From Hungatella sp. (GTDB lineage Bacteria; Bacillota; Clostridia; Lachnospirales; Lachnospiraceae), in the NCBI GenBank assembly GCA_022796015.1, contig JAAWHU010000009.1:1-64000 (forward strand): a DNA stretch of 64,000 bases. The letters are read 5' to 3'. Both the position numbers and the translations under genes were made by a program. How positions within the stretch are numbered: position 1 is the stretch's first letter; every line of letters starts with the position of its first letter. Positions 25,348 through 34,315 of this stretch are shown piece by piece. Under the pieces are notes generated by a model, which saw only the letters and a list, made by a program, of their open reading frames with translations, searched no databases and was not told where the DNA came from.

Positions 25348-25386
25348 GACAGGAGTGGTTTCACAATCCCATTCCTGTCTTTTTTA
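25348..25386 (+). terminator. Intrinsic terminator after sigK
   Basis: GACAGGAGTGG (25348-25358) pairs with CCATTCCTGTC (25369-25379), followed by seven T. Confidence 0.9.
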
Positions 25387-25456
25387 TTTTGCATAAAATT
25401 TTATTCCTCCGGCAAAAAAATTAACCAAAATATACAATAGACTATATTAAAATAAG

Positions 25457-25531
25457 TTGACAAATAGAAAAAATGCTGATATTATAATCTCATATTGTTG
25501 AAACAAAAACAAAATAACTGTTGTTTCAACA
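25457..25531 (+). promoter_or_regulatory. Promoter and DeoR-type operator of the ABC sugar operon
   Basis: TTGACA (25457-25462), a 17-base spacer and TATTAT (25480-25485) form the promoter. Downstream, TGTTGAAAC (25496-25504) and GTTTCAACA (25523-25531) form inverted arms 18 bases apart, overlapping the expected transcript start. The same arms at nearly the same place occur at 31956-31990. Confidence 0.75.
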
Positions 25532-25557
25532 TACAAAGAGAGAGAAGGGTGTTGCTT

Positions 25558-26607
25558 ATGGCGGAAATAGTATTTAAAAACGTGACAAAAAAGTTCGGCA
25601 ATCAAGCGGTGATCGAGAACCTGGATCTGAAGATTGAAGATGGATCTTTCACCGTGCTGGTAGGACCATCGGGCTGTGGAAAGACAACGCTTCTGCGGAT
25701 GATCGCCGGCATCGGCCCGCAGACATCGGGCCAGGTGCTGATTGATGGGATGGACGTAACGGATATTGCCCCGGGGGACAGAGGGGTGGCCATGGTTTTC
25801 CAGAACTATGCTATCTATCCTACTATGTCCGTAAAGGACAATATTGAGTTTGGACTTAAGAACAATAAGGTGGCCAAGGAAGAACGAGAGAGGCTCATCG
25901 ACGAGGCCAGCGAGAAGGTAGGGCTGACGCCGTATTTGGACCGGATGCCCAGCGCCCTTTCCGGCGGTCAGCGCCAGAGAGTTGCCCTGGCCAGAGCCAT
26001 TGTGAAGAATCCTTCTGTTTTCCTTATGGATGAACCTCTCTCCAATCTGGATGCAAAGCTGAGAGTTCAGATGCGTGTGGAGCTCATTGAGCTTCACAAC
26101 AAGTTAAAGACTACCTTTGTATATGTGACCCACGACCAGGTAGAGGCCATGAGCATGGCGGATACCATTGTGCTCATGAATGACGGAAACATCATGCAGA
26201 AGGCGTCGCCCAAGGTGATGTACCAGGATCCGGATAACCTGTTTACAGCCTGTTTTATCGGTTCTCCTGCCATGAATATCGGGACGCTTTCCGATGGGAA
26301 GACCAAGTTTGGCTTCCGGCCGGAGAGGGGAACCCTGTCAAAAGAAAAGATGGAGTCTGCCCTTTACTCCTTCAGGGGGAAGGTTGTGGCCTGCGAGATG
26401 CTGGGCAACGAGACCATCTATACGGTTCGGGATTCTTTAGGCCAGAGCTTCGTTGTGAAGCAGTTAGATGATCTGTGGACAGTGGGCTCCGATGTATGCA
26501 TTGGTGTGGAGGAAAAGCATATTTACTTTTTCGATGGGGCGGGCAACCGCATACGGGAAAAGGATGAAGGGTATGAGAACTGCCTGGCTCTTTTGAAAGG
26601 AATGTGA
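25558..26607 (+). CDS. Sugar ABC transporter ATP-binding protein, MsmK/UgpC type
   Basis: 349 residues. Walker A GPSGCGKTT, Q-loop QNYAIYPTM, signature LSGGQRQRVALARAI, Walker B VFLMDEPLSNLDAKL and switch VTHDQ, followed by a C-terminal TOBE-like regulatory domain. This is the MalK/MsmK group that energises binding-protein-dependent sugar import. ATG 25558 follows AGAAGGG. It is the first gene of the operon. The right-hand locus (50811-63172) has permeases but no ATPase, so this subunit, or another elsewhere, may serve both, as MsmK does in streptococci. Confidence 0.95.
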   Translation: MAEIVFKNVTKKFGNQAVIENLDLKIEDGSFTVLVGPSGCGKTTLLRMIAGIGPQTSGQVLIDGMDVTDIAPGDRGVAMVFQNYAIYPTMSVKDNIEFGLKNNKVAKEERERLIDEASEKVGLTPYLDRMPSALSGGQRQRVALARAIVKNPSVFLMDEPLSNLDAKLRVQMRVELIELHNKLKTTFVYVTHDQVEAMSMADTIVLMNDGNIMQKASPKVMYQDPDNLFTACFIGSPAMNIGTLSDGKTKFGFRPERGTLSKEKMESALYSFRGKVVACEMLGNETIYTVRDSLGQSFVVKQLDDLWTVGSDVCIGVEEKHIYFFDGAGNRIREKDEGYENCLALLKGM

Positions 26608-26611
26608 CAGT

Positions 26612-27517
26612 ATGGAGAAAAAACAGTTTAAAAAAGAGAATCCCTTAAAGAGAGTGGTAGCCCCCTATCTTGAGATTCTTCCTGCCATGGCAGCGATTAT
26701 GATATTTGTGATATATCCTATGATCAGAGCCATCACCATGAGCTTTTACGATACGAGCCTGGTGAACAGAAGCAAGAGCAAATTCGTGGGACTTAAAAAC
26801 TTTATAGGTATGTTTCGGTCCACAGCCTTTAAAAAGGCCATGGTGAATACATCCATTTACACCTTGGTTATGGTAGTTGCCACCCTGATCCTGGCTCTTT
26901 TGTTTGCCGTGTGGATGGGGAAAAAGGAAACAAAGCTTAACCAGACCGCTCAGGCAGTCGTGTTTCTGCCTCATGTAATTTCCATGGTTTCCGTGGCCAT
27001 GATCTTCACCCAGATGATGGAACCCAGGTACGGAATCTTCAATACGATTCTTTCGGCTCTGGGTCTTCCTTCCAGTCAGTGGATGCAGAGCTCGGAGACC
27101 GCCTTAAAATCCGTGCTGTTTATTTCCCTGTGGAAGAATATCGGATATTATACGCTGATCTTTATAGCGGCCCTCCAGAGCATTCCGGTGAGCATTCTGG
27201 AAGCGGCGGCCTTAGATAAGGCGGGAGAGCTTAAGACCTTTTTTAAGATCACTCTCCCCATGATTTCTCCTCAGATTTTCTTTACTTTGATTATTCTGAC
27301 CATCGGTAACTTTAAGGTATTCGACACCATCCGCCTGACTACTGCCGGAGGACCCAACAATGCCACCACATCCATTGTGTACTACATTTATGAACAGGCA
27401 TTTGTAAAGGCAGATCTGGGACGGGCCTGCGCAGGGGCTGTTGTGCTGTTGGGTGTGTCTCTGGTTCTTACTCTGTTGTATTTTAAAGCTCTTTCAAAGA
27501 AAGTGCACTATCAATAA
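26612..27517 (+). CDS. Sugar ABC transporter permease, MalF/UgpA type
   Basis: 301 residues with about six membrane spans. The cytoplasmic EAA loop is EAAALDKAGELKTFFKITLPMISP, which contacts the ATPase. Family Binding-protein-dependent transport inner membrane component (CUT1 class). It begins five bases after the ATPase stop and pairs with the next permease. Confidence 0.94.
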   Translation: MEKKQFKKENPLKRVVAPYLEILPAMAAIMIFVIYPMIRAITMSFYDTSLVNRSKSKFVGLKNFIGMFRSTAFKKAMVNTSIYTLVMVVATLILALLFAVWMGKKETKLNQTAQAVVFLPHVISMVSVAMIFTQMMEPRYGIFNTILSALGLPSSQWMQSSETALKSVLFISLWKNIGYYTLIFIAALQSIPVSILEAAALDKAGELKTFFKITLPMISPQIFFTLIILTIGNFKVFDTIRLTTAGGPNNATTSIVYYIYEQAFVKADLGRACAGAVVLLGVSLVLTLLYFKALSKKVHYQ

Positions 27518-27538
27518 GCGGATGGCAGGTGATGAAGA

Positions 27539-28378
27539 ATGAAGGGGTCTTATCAAACCCGAATAAAGATTCAGGGGATTATCAGTTCTCTGATTAAAGT
27601 ATTTATTGTTTTTGTATTTGTGTTCCCGTTTTTATGGATGCTGTCCATCTCTTTGCAGTCTGAAACAGAGATCAACAGTTTTCCGGCTACGCTCATTCCG
27701 GCAGTCCCGCAGTTTTCCAACTATCTGACAGCCTGGAGAGCGGCGCCCTTTTTGAAATATTTAAGGAACTCCGTAGTAGTGACAGGGGCGATCATTGTGT
27801 TTCAGGTTATTATTATGGTGCCGGCGGCCTATGCCTTCGCCAAGCATGATTTTAAGGGAAAGAAGCTCCTTTTCGGCATGGTGCTCATTGGCTTTATGAC
27901 GCCGCTGCAGGTGACCTTTATTCCTCTGTACTACATGTTTGCGGACTGGGGGCTTTTAAAGACCTTATGGCCCCAAATTCTCCCATTCTTGGCTGACACC
28001 TTCGGAATCTTTTTGTTAAGGCAGTACTTTATGCAGATTCCGGATGAGCTTATTGAGGCGGCAAGACTTGACAATGCAGGAGAAATGAAGATTATATTCA
28101 AGCTGATGATGCCTATGGCAAAGGCAGCTCTTTCCACGGCCGTACTGTTCAGCTTTGTGTCCAACTGGAATTCCTATTTCTGGCCTATGGTTATCAGCTC
28201 CGTAGATGATATCCGTCCTCTGACCGTAGGAATTGCGGCCCTCAAGGACACGGAGGGTATGACCATGTGGAATGTTATTTTTGCAGGAAATATGTTCCTG
28301 ATCGGCCCTATTTTGATAGTATACCTGTTTTGCTCCAAATACATTATAAAAGCCTTTGCCTACAATGGAGTAAAATAA
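27539..28378 (+). CDS. Sugar ABC transporter permease, MalG/UgpE type
   Basis: 279 residues with about six membrane spans. The EAA loop is EAARLDNAGEMKIIFKLMMPMAK and the C-terminus ends YIIKAFAYNGVK, typical of the second CUT1 permease. It follows the first permease by 21 bases. Confidence 0.94.
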   Translation: MKGSYQTRIKIQGIISSLIKVFIVFVFVFPFLWMLSISLQSETEINSFPATLIPAVPQFSNYLTAWRAAPFLKYLRNSVVVTGAIIVFQVIIMVPAAYAFAKHDFKGKKLLFGMVLIGFMTPLQVTFIPLYYMFADWGLLKTLWPQILPFLADTFGIFLLRQYFMQIPDELIEAARLDNAGEMKIIFKLMMPMAKAALSTAVLFSFVSNWNSYFWPMVISSVDDIRPLTVGIAALKDTEGMTMWNVIFAGNMFLIGPILIVYLFCSKYIIKAFAYNGVK

Positions 28379-28422
28379 GTTTAACTATAGGAAGCGTATC
28401 ATTTATAAAAGGAGGATTAGAA

Positions 28423-29763
28423 ATGAAGAAAAGAAGTTTGGTTTCACTGGCATTGGCTATGGCATTGACTCTGACGGCCTGCGGAGGCGGAGGCCAGAGT
28501 GCACCGGCGCCGGAGAGCAAGGCAGAACAGACTACGGCGGCAGCGGCGGAGAGCAAAACCGAAACTCAGGCTGAAGCAAAAACCGAGTCAAACGGCGAAA
28601 AGGTAACCATTGAGTTCTGGCATGCATGGAGCGGTTCCAACGCAGAGAGACTGGATAAAGCAGTTGAAATTTTTAATTCCACCCACGATAATATTGAAGT
28701 GGTTGCTACGAACCAGGGCGACTACTGGGCTATCTATACAAAGGCTTTGGCAGCCATCGGAGCAGGTGAGTCGCCGGATGTCTGCATGATCGGAACCGAT
28801 GGAGTGGGCCCATATGCGGAGGAAGGAGTTCTGGAGGATCTGACGCAGTACCTGACAAAGGAAGAGCTGGATGATCTGGTTCCCGCTTTCACGGATACCT
28901 ACTGGGGAGACAACGGAGAATTATGGGTTCTCTCCTGGGGACGTTCCTGTCCGGTGCTCTTTGCCAACGAAGACATGCTGGCGGAGGCGGGCTTAAAGGT
29001 TCCCACCACATGGGCCGAGGTGGATGAAGTAAGTCAGAAGCTGATCTCAGAGGGCAAAACTTCCTATGGTTTCAGTATGCCTTACGATTCCTGGTATTTC
29101 CTTATGATCGTGCCTCAGATGGGAGGAAAATTGTTTAATGATGATCTGACGGCTCTGGGATGTGTAGAAGATGGCACTCTGGCAAAGGGACTTCAGCTGT
29201 ATCAGGATATGGTAAAGAATCAGACTATGTATTTTGGTCCTACACAGAACAGCAACGACAGCTGTCGTTCCCTGTTCCTGGATGGACAGTCGGCTATGTT
29301 TCTTACCTCTTGTTCCAATGTAAAGACCGTTGACGAAAATGCTTCCTTTAAGTATTCCGTCAATCCGGTTCCCGCAGGGGACAGAAAGGCCGTGAATACC
29401 GGCGGATGTACCTTTGGCCTCATGTCTGCCTCCGAGCACAAGCAAGAGGCATGGGAGTTTATGCAGTGGTATATGACAGCAGAGGAAGGCGCCGCCACCA
29501 TCGCTTCCCAGACCGGTTATATTCCGTGGACCAAGTCCATGTCAGAGACACAGGTTGTAAAAGATTTTTGGGCCAATGTACCGGAAGCACAAAATTCCTA
29601 CAAGCAGATTCTTGACTGCGGTGAGGACAGCGGACGTACAAAGGTTACCGGAGACTTCCTTACAGAGTTTATGTCTACCTTTGAGGCAATTCTCTATGAC
29701 CTGGGTGATGTAAATGCAGCGGTGGAGGAGCTTGACAGAGAGGTTAAGGCGTCTCTGGAATAA
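28423..29763 (+). CDS. Sugar-binding lipoprotein of the ABC importer
   Basis: 446 residues, starting at ATG 28423 behind AAAGGAGG. Signal peptide with lipobox LTAC near residue 21, then a low-complexity Ala/Glu/Thr/Lys linker to about residue 60 and a family 1 solute-binding domain (TIEFWHAWSGSNAERLDKAVEIFN, then GESPDVCMIGTDGVGPYAEEG). It captures an oligosaccharide or phospho-glycerol-type ligand outside the cell for the two permeases before it. The ligand is not known. Confidence 0.93.
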   Translation: MKKRSLVSLALAMALTLTACGGGGQSAPAPESKAEQTTAAAAESKTETQAEAKTESNGEKVTIEFWHAWSGSNAERLDKAVEIFNSTHDNIEVVATNQGDYWAIYTKALAAIGAGESPDVCMIGTDGVGPYAEEGVLEDLTQYLTKEELDDLVPAFTDTYWGDNGELWVLSWGRSCPVLFANEDMLAEAGLKVPTTWAEVDEVSQKLISEGKTSYGFSMPYDSWYFLMIVPQMGGKLFNDDLTALGCVEDGTLAKGLQLYQDMVKNQTMYFGPTQNSNDSCRSLFLDGQSAMFLTSCSNVKTVDENASFKYSVNPVPAGDRKAVNTGGCTFGLMSASEHKQEAWEFMQWYMTAEEGAATIASQTGYIPWTKSMSETQVVKDFWANVPEAQNSYKQILDCGEDSGRTKVTGDFLTEFMSTFEAILYDLGDVNAAVEELDREVKASLE

Positions 29764-29808
29764 TCAGCCTCATAGATTTTAAAGTGGAAGGAAAGGCAGG
29801 AGAGCACT

Positions 29809-30432
29809 ATGGAGATGAAAGGAAAATTCTGGGACGTCATGGAGAGACTTGCTAATATATTCATTCTCAATACTCTGTTTGTGGTCTCCTGCCTTCCTGT
29901 TGTAACTGCGGGGGCTGCCTTGGCAGCCCTCTATGAGACCTGGTTCCAGCTTCGGGCCGGAACCAATTCCACATTGTTTCGCACCTACAAAAGAGCTTTT
30001 GGAGGCAACTTCAAACAGGCCACGTTTTTATGGCTGTTCTATCTGTTTGCAGCGGCAGACGTAGGTCTTGTGCTGTGGGGAAGAGGGGGCGGGGGACTGA
30101 GTCTGTTAAAGTCCAGCCGAATCTTACAGATGGCTGCTGCTGTGGCGGCGATCCTGTATATATTTACATTTCTCTACCTGTTTCCTGTTATGTCTTATTT
30201 CCGGTGCAGTTTAAAGCAGTGTTTGATCAATGCAGCGGGGCTGTCCTTCTGCCATTTGCCCCAGACCCTTGGCATAATTGCCGTCTGGATTTTTTCAGCC
30301 CTTTTGATCTGGTTTGTTCCCTTTTTGTTTATGCTTGTCCCGGCAGCAGCCGTCAGACTGACAGCGGGGATTATGGGGCCTGTCTTTCAGGCTCATACAG
30401 ACAAACCTGAGAATGGGAGAGTGTCACCGTAG
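29809..30432 (+). CDS. YesL-family membrane protein (DUF624)
   Basis: 207 residues with four to five membrane spans. The start KFWDVMERLANIFILNTLFVVSCLPVVTAGAALAALY is the DUF624/YesL signature. YesL proteins occur in carbohydrate ABC loci (for example the rhamnogalacturonan yes locus of Bacillus) but have no proven function. AGGAG lies six bases before the ATG. It is placed between the binding protein and the phosphodiesterase, as is common for this family. Confidence 0.85.
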   Translation: MEMKGKFWDVMERLANIFILNTLFVVSCLPVVTAGAALAALYETWFQLRAGTNSTLFRTYKRAFGGNFKQATFLWLFYLFAAADVGLVLWGRGGGGLSLLKSSRILQMAAAVAAILYIFTFLYLFPVMSYFRCSLKQCLINAAGLSFCHLPQTLGIIAVWIFSALLIWFVPFLFMLVPAAAVRLTAGIMGPVFQAHTDKPENGRVSP

Positions 30433-30452
30433 GAAGGTGAAGAGGAGTTGCG

Positions 30453-31763
30453 ATGAAGAAGAAATTGATTGTATTTTCGGCGGATGCCATGGTGACAGAG
30501 GATTTGGAATACCTGGAAACCCTGCCTAATTTTAAGAAATATCTCAAGGGATGCAGCATGGTGAAACGGGTGTCTTCCATCTATCCCACCATCACTTATC
30601 CCTGCCATACCACTATGGTCACAGGCGTGTGGCCGGACAAGCACGGGGTCTGCGGGAACCTGATTCTTGAGCCAGGCGCATCCCCGGTTCCCTGGAAATG
30701 GGATTACAGCGCCGTAACGTGGAAGGAGGATATCTTTACGAAGGCGAAGAAAGCCGGCTATTCCACGGCTGCCATCTTCTGGCCGGTGACGGGAAACCAT
30801 CCTTATATTGATTATCTCATCGACGAGTACTGGACCCAGGGGGAGGGGGATACCCCGAGGCAGGCATGGAAGCGCATGGGCTCCAGCGAAAGGATGCTGG
30901 ATCTTGTAGAGCGCCACATCGGGAAAAATGAGATCCGCAAACACCCTCAGTCTGAGCGGTTTATTATGGACTGTGCCTGCGAGCTGATTCGGACATACAA
31001 GCCGGATATTTTATTCCTTCATCCTGCCAATATTGACGATTACCGCCACAAGACAGGTCTTTTCAATGACAAGGTACGCTTAGGGGTGGAGGAGACCGAT
31101 AGATGGATCGGGGAACTTATGGAGACTCTTGAGGCGGAGGGGGAATTGGAGAATACCAATTTTGTCCTTACCAGCGACCATGGCCAGCTGGACGTGAAAC
31201 GGACCATAAACTTAAATATTATCTTTGCCCGGCAGGGCCTGATCCAAAAGGGAGAGGATGGCTCCTTACAATCATGGGATGCCTGGTGCCAGTCAGGCGG
31301 CCTTTCCGCCATGATCTACCTAAAGGATCCTTTGGACAAGGCCTGCTATGAGAAGGTTTATGCGCTTCTTAACCATTTAAAGGAAGAGGGGATCTATGGG
31401 ATCAGCCAGGTGTTTACGGAGAGAGAAGCCAGAGAGAGATACCACTTAGGCGGCGAATTCTCCTTTGTCCTTGAGTCTGATGATTATACCTCCTTTGGCG
31501 ATAAGACAGAGGGGCCTCTTGTGACGGGCTATGATACTATGGATTACCGCTACGGAAAAGCGACCCATGGGCATCTGCCCTTTAAGGGCCCGCAGCCCAT
31601 ATTCGTGGTGAAGGGCCCGGACTTTAGGGAACATGTAATTCTGGAGGAGGGAAGGCTTGTAGATCAGGCGCCTACCTACGCCAAAATTTTAGGGATCACT
31701 CTGGACGGAGCAGATGGCCGGCCTCTTAACGAACTGATCCGCGAAAAAATGCCAGATAGATAA
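30453..31763 (+). CDS. Alkaline-phosphatase-superfamily phosphodiesterase (NPP type)
   Basis: 436 residues. VFSADAM near the N-terminus gives a metal-binding Asp11. YPTITYPCHTTMVTG holds the probable nucleophile Thr48 in the position used by nucleotide pyrophosphatase/phosphodiesterases. LTSDHGQLDV and ATHGHLPF supply further metal ligands. There is no signal peptide, so it is cytoplasmic. With the sugar importer upstream it may hydrolyse a phosphodiester on an imported glycan or glycerophospho compound. It is the last gene before a terminator. Confidence 0.85.
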   Translation: MKKKLIVFSADAMVTEDLEYLETLPNFKKYLKGCSMVKRVSSIYPTITYPCHTTMVTGVWPDKHGVCGNLILEPGASPVPWKWDYSAVTWKEDIFTKAKKAGYSTAAIFWPVTGNHPYIDYLIDEYWTQGEGDTPRQAWKRMGSSERMLDLVERHIGKNEIRKHPQSERFIMDCACELIRTYKPDILFLHPANIDDYRHKTGLFNDKVRLGVEETDRWIGELMETLEAEGELENTNFVLTSDHGQLDVKRTINLNIIFARQGLIQKGEDGSLQSWDAWCQSGGLSAMIYLKDPLDKACYEKVYALLNHLKEEGIYGISQVFTEREARERYHLGGEFSFVLESDDYTSFGDKTEGPLVTGYDTMDYRYGKATHGHLPFKGPQPIFVVKGPDFREHVILEEGRLVDQAPTYAKILGITLDGADGRPLNELIREKMPDR

Positions 31764-31773
31764 AATGGTGGAG

Positions 31774-31803
31774 GAAGCGTCTGTTATGGGCGCTTCTTTT
31801 TGT
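31774..31803 (+). terminator. Intrinsic terminator of the ABC operon
   Basis: GAAGCG (31774-31779) pairs with CGCTTC (31791-31796), followed by a T-rich run. Confidence 0.8.
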
Positions 31804-31903
31804 TGAAAGATTTCATCCTGTGAAATTCCTTTGCTCTACGCCCCTTGGCTTTTCGCGGCTACAGCCGGTATTGGCAATCCAGGATGTCGACTGGAACTTT
31901 CAA
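31803..31903. other. Non-coding block with nested inverted repeats
   Basis: Between the terminator and the next promoter, TTGAAAG (31803-31809) pairs with CTTTCAA (31897-31903) and CATCCTG (31814-31820) with CAGGATG (31880-31886). A hairpin CGGCT-AC-AGCCG lies inside (31856-31867). The whole 101 bases could fold as one branched RNA or be a repeat element. No gene was seen. Confidence 0.4.
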
Positions 31904-31915
31904 AGTAAAAATGAA

Positions 31916-31990
31916 TTGACAAACCGATTAATTCCGATTAAGATAGAGATATAATTGTTGAAACAAAAGAAAATAATTGTTGTTTCAACA
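31916..31990 (+). promoter_or_regulatory. Promoter and DeoR-type operator of the kinase-dehydrogenase operon
   Basis: TTGACA (31916-31921), a 17-base spacer and TAAGAT (31939-31944). Downstream GTTGAAAC (31957-31964) and GTTTCAAC (31982-31989) repeat the operator arms of 25496-25531, here 17 bases apart. Confidence 0.75.
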
Positions 31991-32005
31991 TAGGAGGAAT
32001 CTATC

Positions 32006-32977
32006 ATGATTTATACGGTAACTCTTAATCCGGCTTTGGATAAGACTGTGGAGATTCCGGGGTTTGCCCTTGACCGGGTGAACCGGATCACAGACATGCG
32101 GACGGATCCCGGCGGAAAGGGAATCAATGTCTCGAAGGTGATCAGCAAGCTGGGCGGGAAAACCATAGCCACAGGAATTTTAGGAGGCGCTGCCGGGAAG
32201 GCCATCTTAAAGGCGCTGGAAGAGATGGGGCTGGAATCGGATTTTTATTTTGCGGAGGGGGAGACCCGCACCAACTTAAAGGTAGTGGACGGGGAGAATC
32301 ATACCAACACGGATATCAATGAGCCGGGGCTTACGGTTTCCCCGAGGATTCTGGAGGAACTTCTCGGGAGGCTCCTTGAAAAGCTGGAAGGGAATGATCT
32401 GGTGGTTCTCTCCGGAAGCCTCCCCAAAGGAGCGCCAAAGGACACATACGGCGCCTGGGTGAAGGCCTGCAAAAGGAAGGGGGCCAAGGTGATTCTGGAT
32501 GCCGATGGGGAACTGTTTGCAGAGGGAATCAAGGCCTCCCCCTATTTAGTCAAGCCCAACAATCATGAACTTTCCCGCCATGTGGGACGGGAGCTTGAGA
32601 CAAGGCAGGACTTAGAACAGGCTGCCAGAACGCTTATGGAGGAGTACGGCATCAAGAAGGTGGTGGTGACCATGGGCAGTGAAGGGGCCTTGTATGTGAC
32701 AGAGACCGAGACCATCTATGCAGAGGGATTGAAGGTGAAGGTGGGAAGCACAGTGGGAGCCGGGGACAGCGTCGTGGCGGCCCTTGCATTTGCAGAGGAA
32801 TCCGGTATGACCATGGAGGAAGCGGTACGGCTGTCCACTGCAGCAGGGGCGGCCAACGTTATGTGCAGCGGGACCCAGGCCGCAGAGTATGAGGTCATTG
32901 AAGAACTGATGCCCAAGGTGGTATTTGAAAAATTTGAGAAAATTAGTGTTGCAAAAACAGACGATATTCGTTTATGA
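32006..32977 (+). CDS. PfkB-family 1-phosphofructokinase/tagatose-6-phosphate kinase-like
   Basis: 323 residues. The N-terminus YTVTLNPALDKTVEI, the GGKGINVSKV sugar loop and the GSTVGAGDSVVA motif with catalytic Asp254 place it in the FruK/LacC group, which phosphorylates fructose 1-phosphate or tagatose 6-phosphate with ATP. It starts at ATG 32006 after AGGAGG. It is followed by a sorbose-1-phosphate reductase-like dehydrogenase, so the pathway may handle a ketose 1-phosphate. Controlled by the operator just upstream. Confidence 0.9.
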   Translation: MIYTVTLNPALDKTVEIPGFALDRVNRITDMRTDPGGKGINVSKVISKLGGKTIATGILGGAAGKAILKALEEMGLESDFYFAEGETRTNLKVVDGENHTNTDINEPGLTVSPRILEELLGRLLEKLEGNDLVVLSGSLPKGAPKDTYGAWVKACKRKGAKVILDADGELFAEGIKASPYLVKPNNHELSRHVGRELETRQDLEQAARTLMEEYGIKKVVVTMGSEGALYVTETETIYAEGLKVKVGSTVGAGDSVVAALAFAEESGMTMEEAVRLSTAAGAANVMCSGTQAAEYEVIEELMPKVVFEKFEKISVAKTDDIRL

Positions 32978-32997
32978 TTAAGAAAGGAGCTTTTATT

Positions 32998-34260
32998 ATG
33001 AAAGCAAAAGGTGTAAGGCTGCATGGGGCAAAGGACCTGCGTCTGGAGGAGTTTGAGCTTCCCGAGATCACGGACGACGAGATATTGGTCAAGGTAGTAT
33101 CCGACAGTATCTGTATGTCCACCTACAAATGTGCCATTCTCGGGGAGAAGCACAAGAGAGTCCATGATGATGTTGCCCAGCATCCCGCCATTATGGGCCA
33201 TGAGTTTGCAGGTGATATCGTGAAGGTGGGGAAACATCATGAGGACAAGTTTAAGCCTGGTATGAAGTTTACTCTGCAGCCTGCCTTAAACTACAAGGGA
33301 ACCATGTGGAGTCCCGGATATTCCTATGAATTTTTCGGAGGGGATACGACCTACTGCATCATTCCCTCAGAGGTTATGGAACTGGGCTGCCTTTTGGAGT
33401 ACAAGGGGAGGGCCTACTATGAGGCCTCTCTTGCCGAACCCATGTCCTGCAGTATCGGCGCTTTCAACGCTGCTTATCACACCCGCATGGGGGTCTATAC
33501 TCACGAGATGGGGATCCGGGAGAACGGAAAGATGGCCATTCTGGCAGGAGCCGGCCCTATGGGGCTGGGAGCTCTCACCTACGCTCTCCACAGAGACGTG
33601 CGTCCTTCCATGATCGTGGTGACGGATATTGACCAGGACCGCCTGGACAGAGCTGCCCAGCTGTTTCCGCCAGAGGAGTATAAGGGGGAAGGCATAGAGG
33701 TTCATTTTGTCAATACAAAAGCCATGGAAGATCCTGTGGCAGAGCTTATGAAGATTTCCGGCGGCACGGGATACGATGATGTTCTGTGCTACGCGCCTGT
33801 GGCAGAGGTAGTCACACAGTCCAGCAGGATTCTGGGGCGGGATGGATGTCTCAACTTCTTTGCAGGTCCAACGGACAACCAGTTCAGTGCTGCCATAAAC
33901 TTTTACGATGTACATTACAACTCTACCCATGTTATGGGAACCACAGGAGGCAACACGGCGGATATGATAGAGTCTCTGGAGCTGACAGCTCAGAAGCGTA
34001 TTAATCCCGCCGTGATGGTGACCCATATCGGAGGGCTGGACGCAGTGGCAGACACTACCCTGAATCTTCCTCATATTCCCGGCGGGAAGAAGTTGATCTA
34101 CACCTGGCTTTCCATGCCCCTGACGGCTCTGACCGATCTGAGGTCCAGGGGAGAGGAGCTGGATGATCCCAGGTTTTTGGCCCTGGCAGATATTGTAGAT
34201 GCCCATCAGGGACTGTGGTGCCCGGAGGCGGAGGAATATTTACTGGCACAGATGCTGTAA
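32998..34260 (+). CDS. Zinc-type dehydrogenase resembling L-sorbose-1-phosphate reductase
   Basis: About 420 residues of the medium-chain dehydrogenase family. Zinc-site residues are in MSTYKCAI and GHEFAGDIVKVGKH. The Rossmann motif is ILAGAGPMGLGALTYA. Overall it resembles SorE, which reduces L-sorbose 1-phosphate to glucitol 6-phosphate. ATG 32998 has AGAAAGGAG nine bases upstream and is preferred to ATG 32974, which overlaps the kinase stop. The kinase, this enzyme and the DeoR gene after it look like one operon. The real substrate may be another sugar phosphate. Confidence 0.8.
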   Translation: MKAKGVRLHGAKDLRLEEFELPEITDDEILVKVVSDSICMSTYKCAILGEKHKRVHDDVAQHPAIMGHEFAGDIVKVGKHHEDKFKPGMKFTLQPALNYKGTMWSPGYSYEFFGGDTTYCIIPSEVMELGCLLEYKGRAYYEASLAEPMSCSIGAFNAAYHTRMGVYTHEMGIRENGKMAILAGAGPMGLGALTYALHRDVRPSMIVVTDIDQDRLDRAAQLFPPEEYKGEGIEVHFVNTKAMEDPVAELMKISGGTGYDDVLCYAPVAEVVTQSSRILGRDGCLNFFAGPTDNQFSAAINFYDVHYNSTHVMGTTGGNTADMIESLELTAQKRINPAVMVTHIGGLDAVADTTLNLPHIPGGKKLIYTWLSMPLTALTDLRSRGEELDDPRFLALADIVDAHQGLWCPEAEEYLLAQML

Positions 34261-34315
34261 AAGTCTTGGACAGACGCCCCACAAAAAGTTGACTATGACA
34301 GACGGGAGGTATGCT

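Noticed and set aside
28383..28402. Possible CcpA (cre) site GGAAGCGTATCA before the lipoprotein gene
   Set aside because: It is one base too short for the cre pattern and sits inside an operon, so a chance match is more likely.
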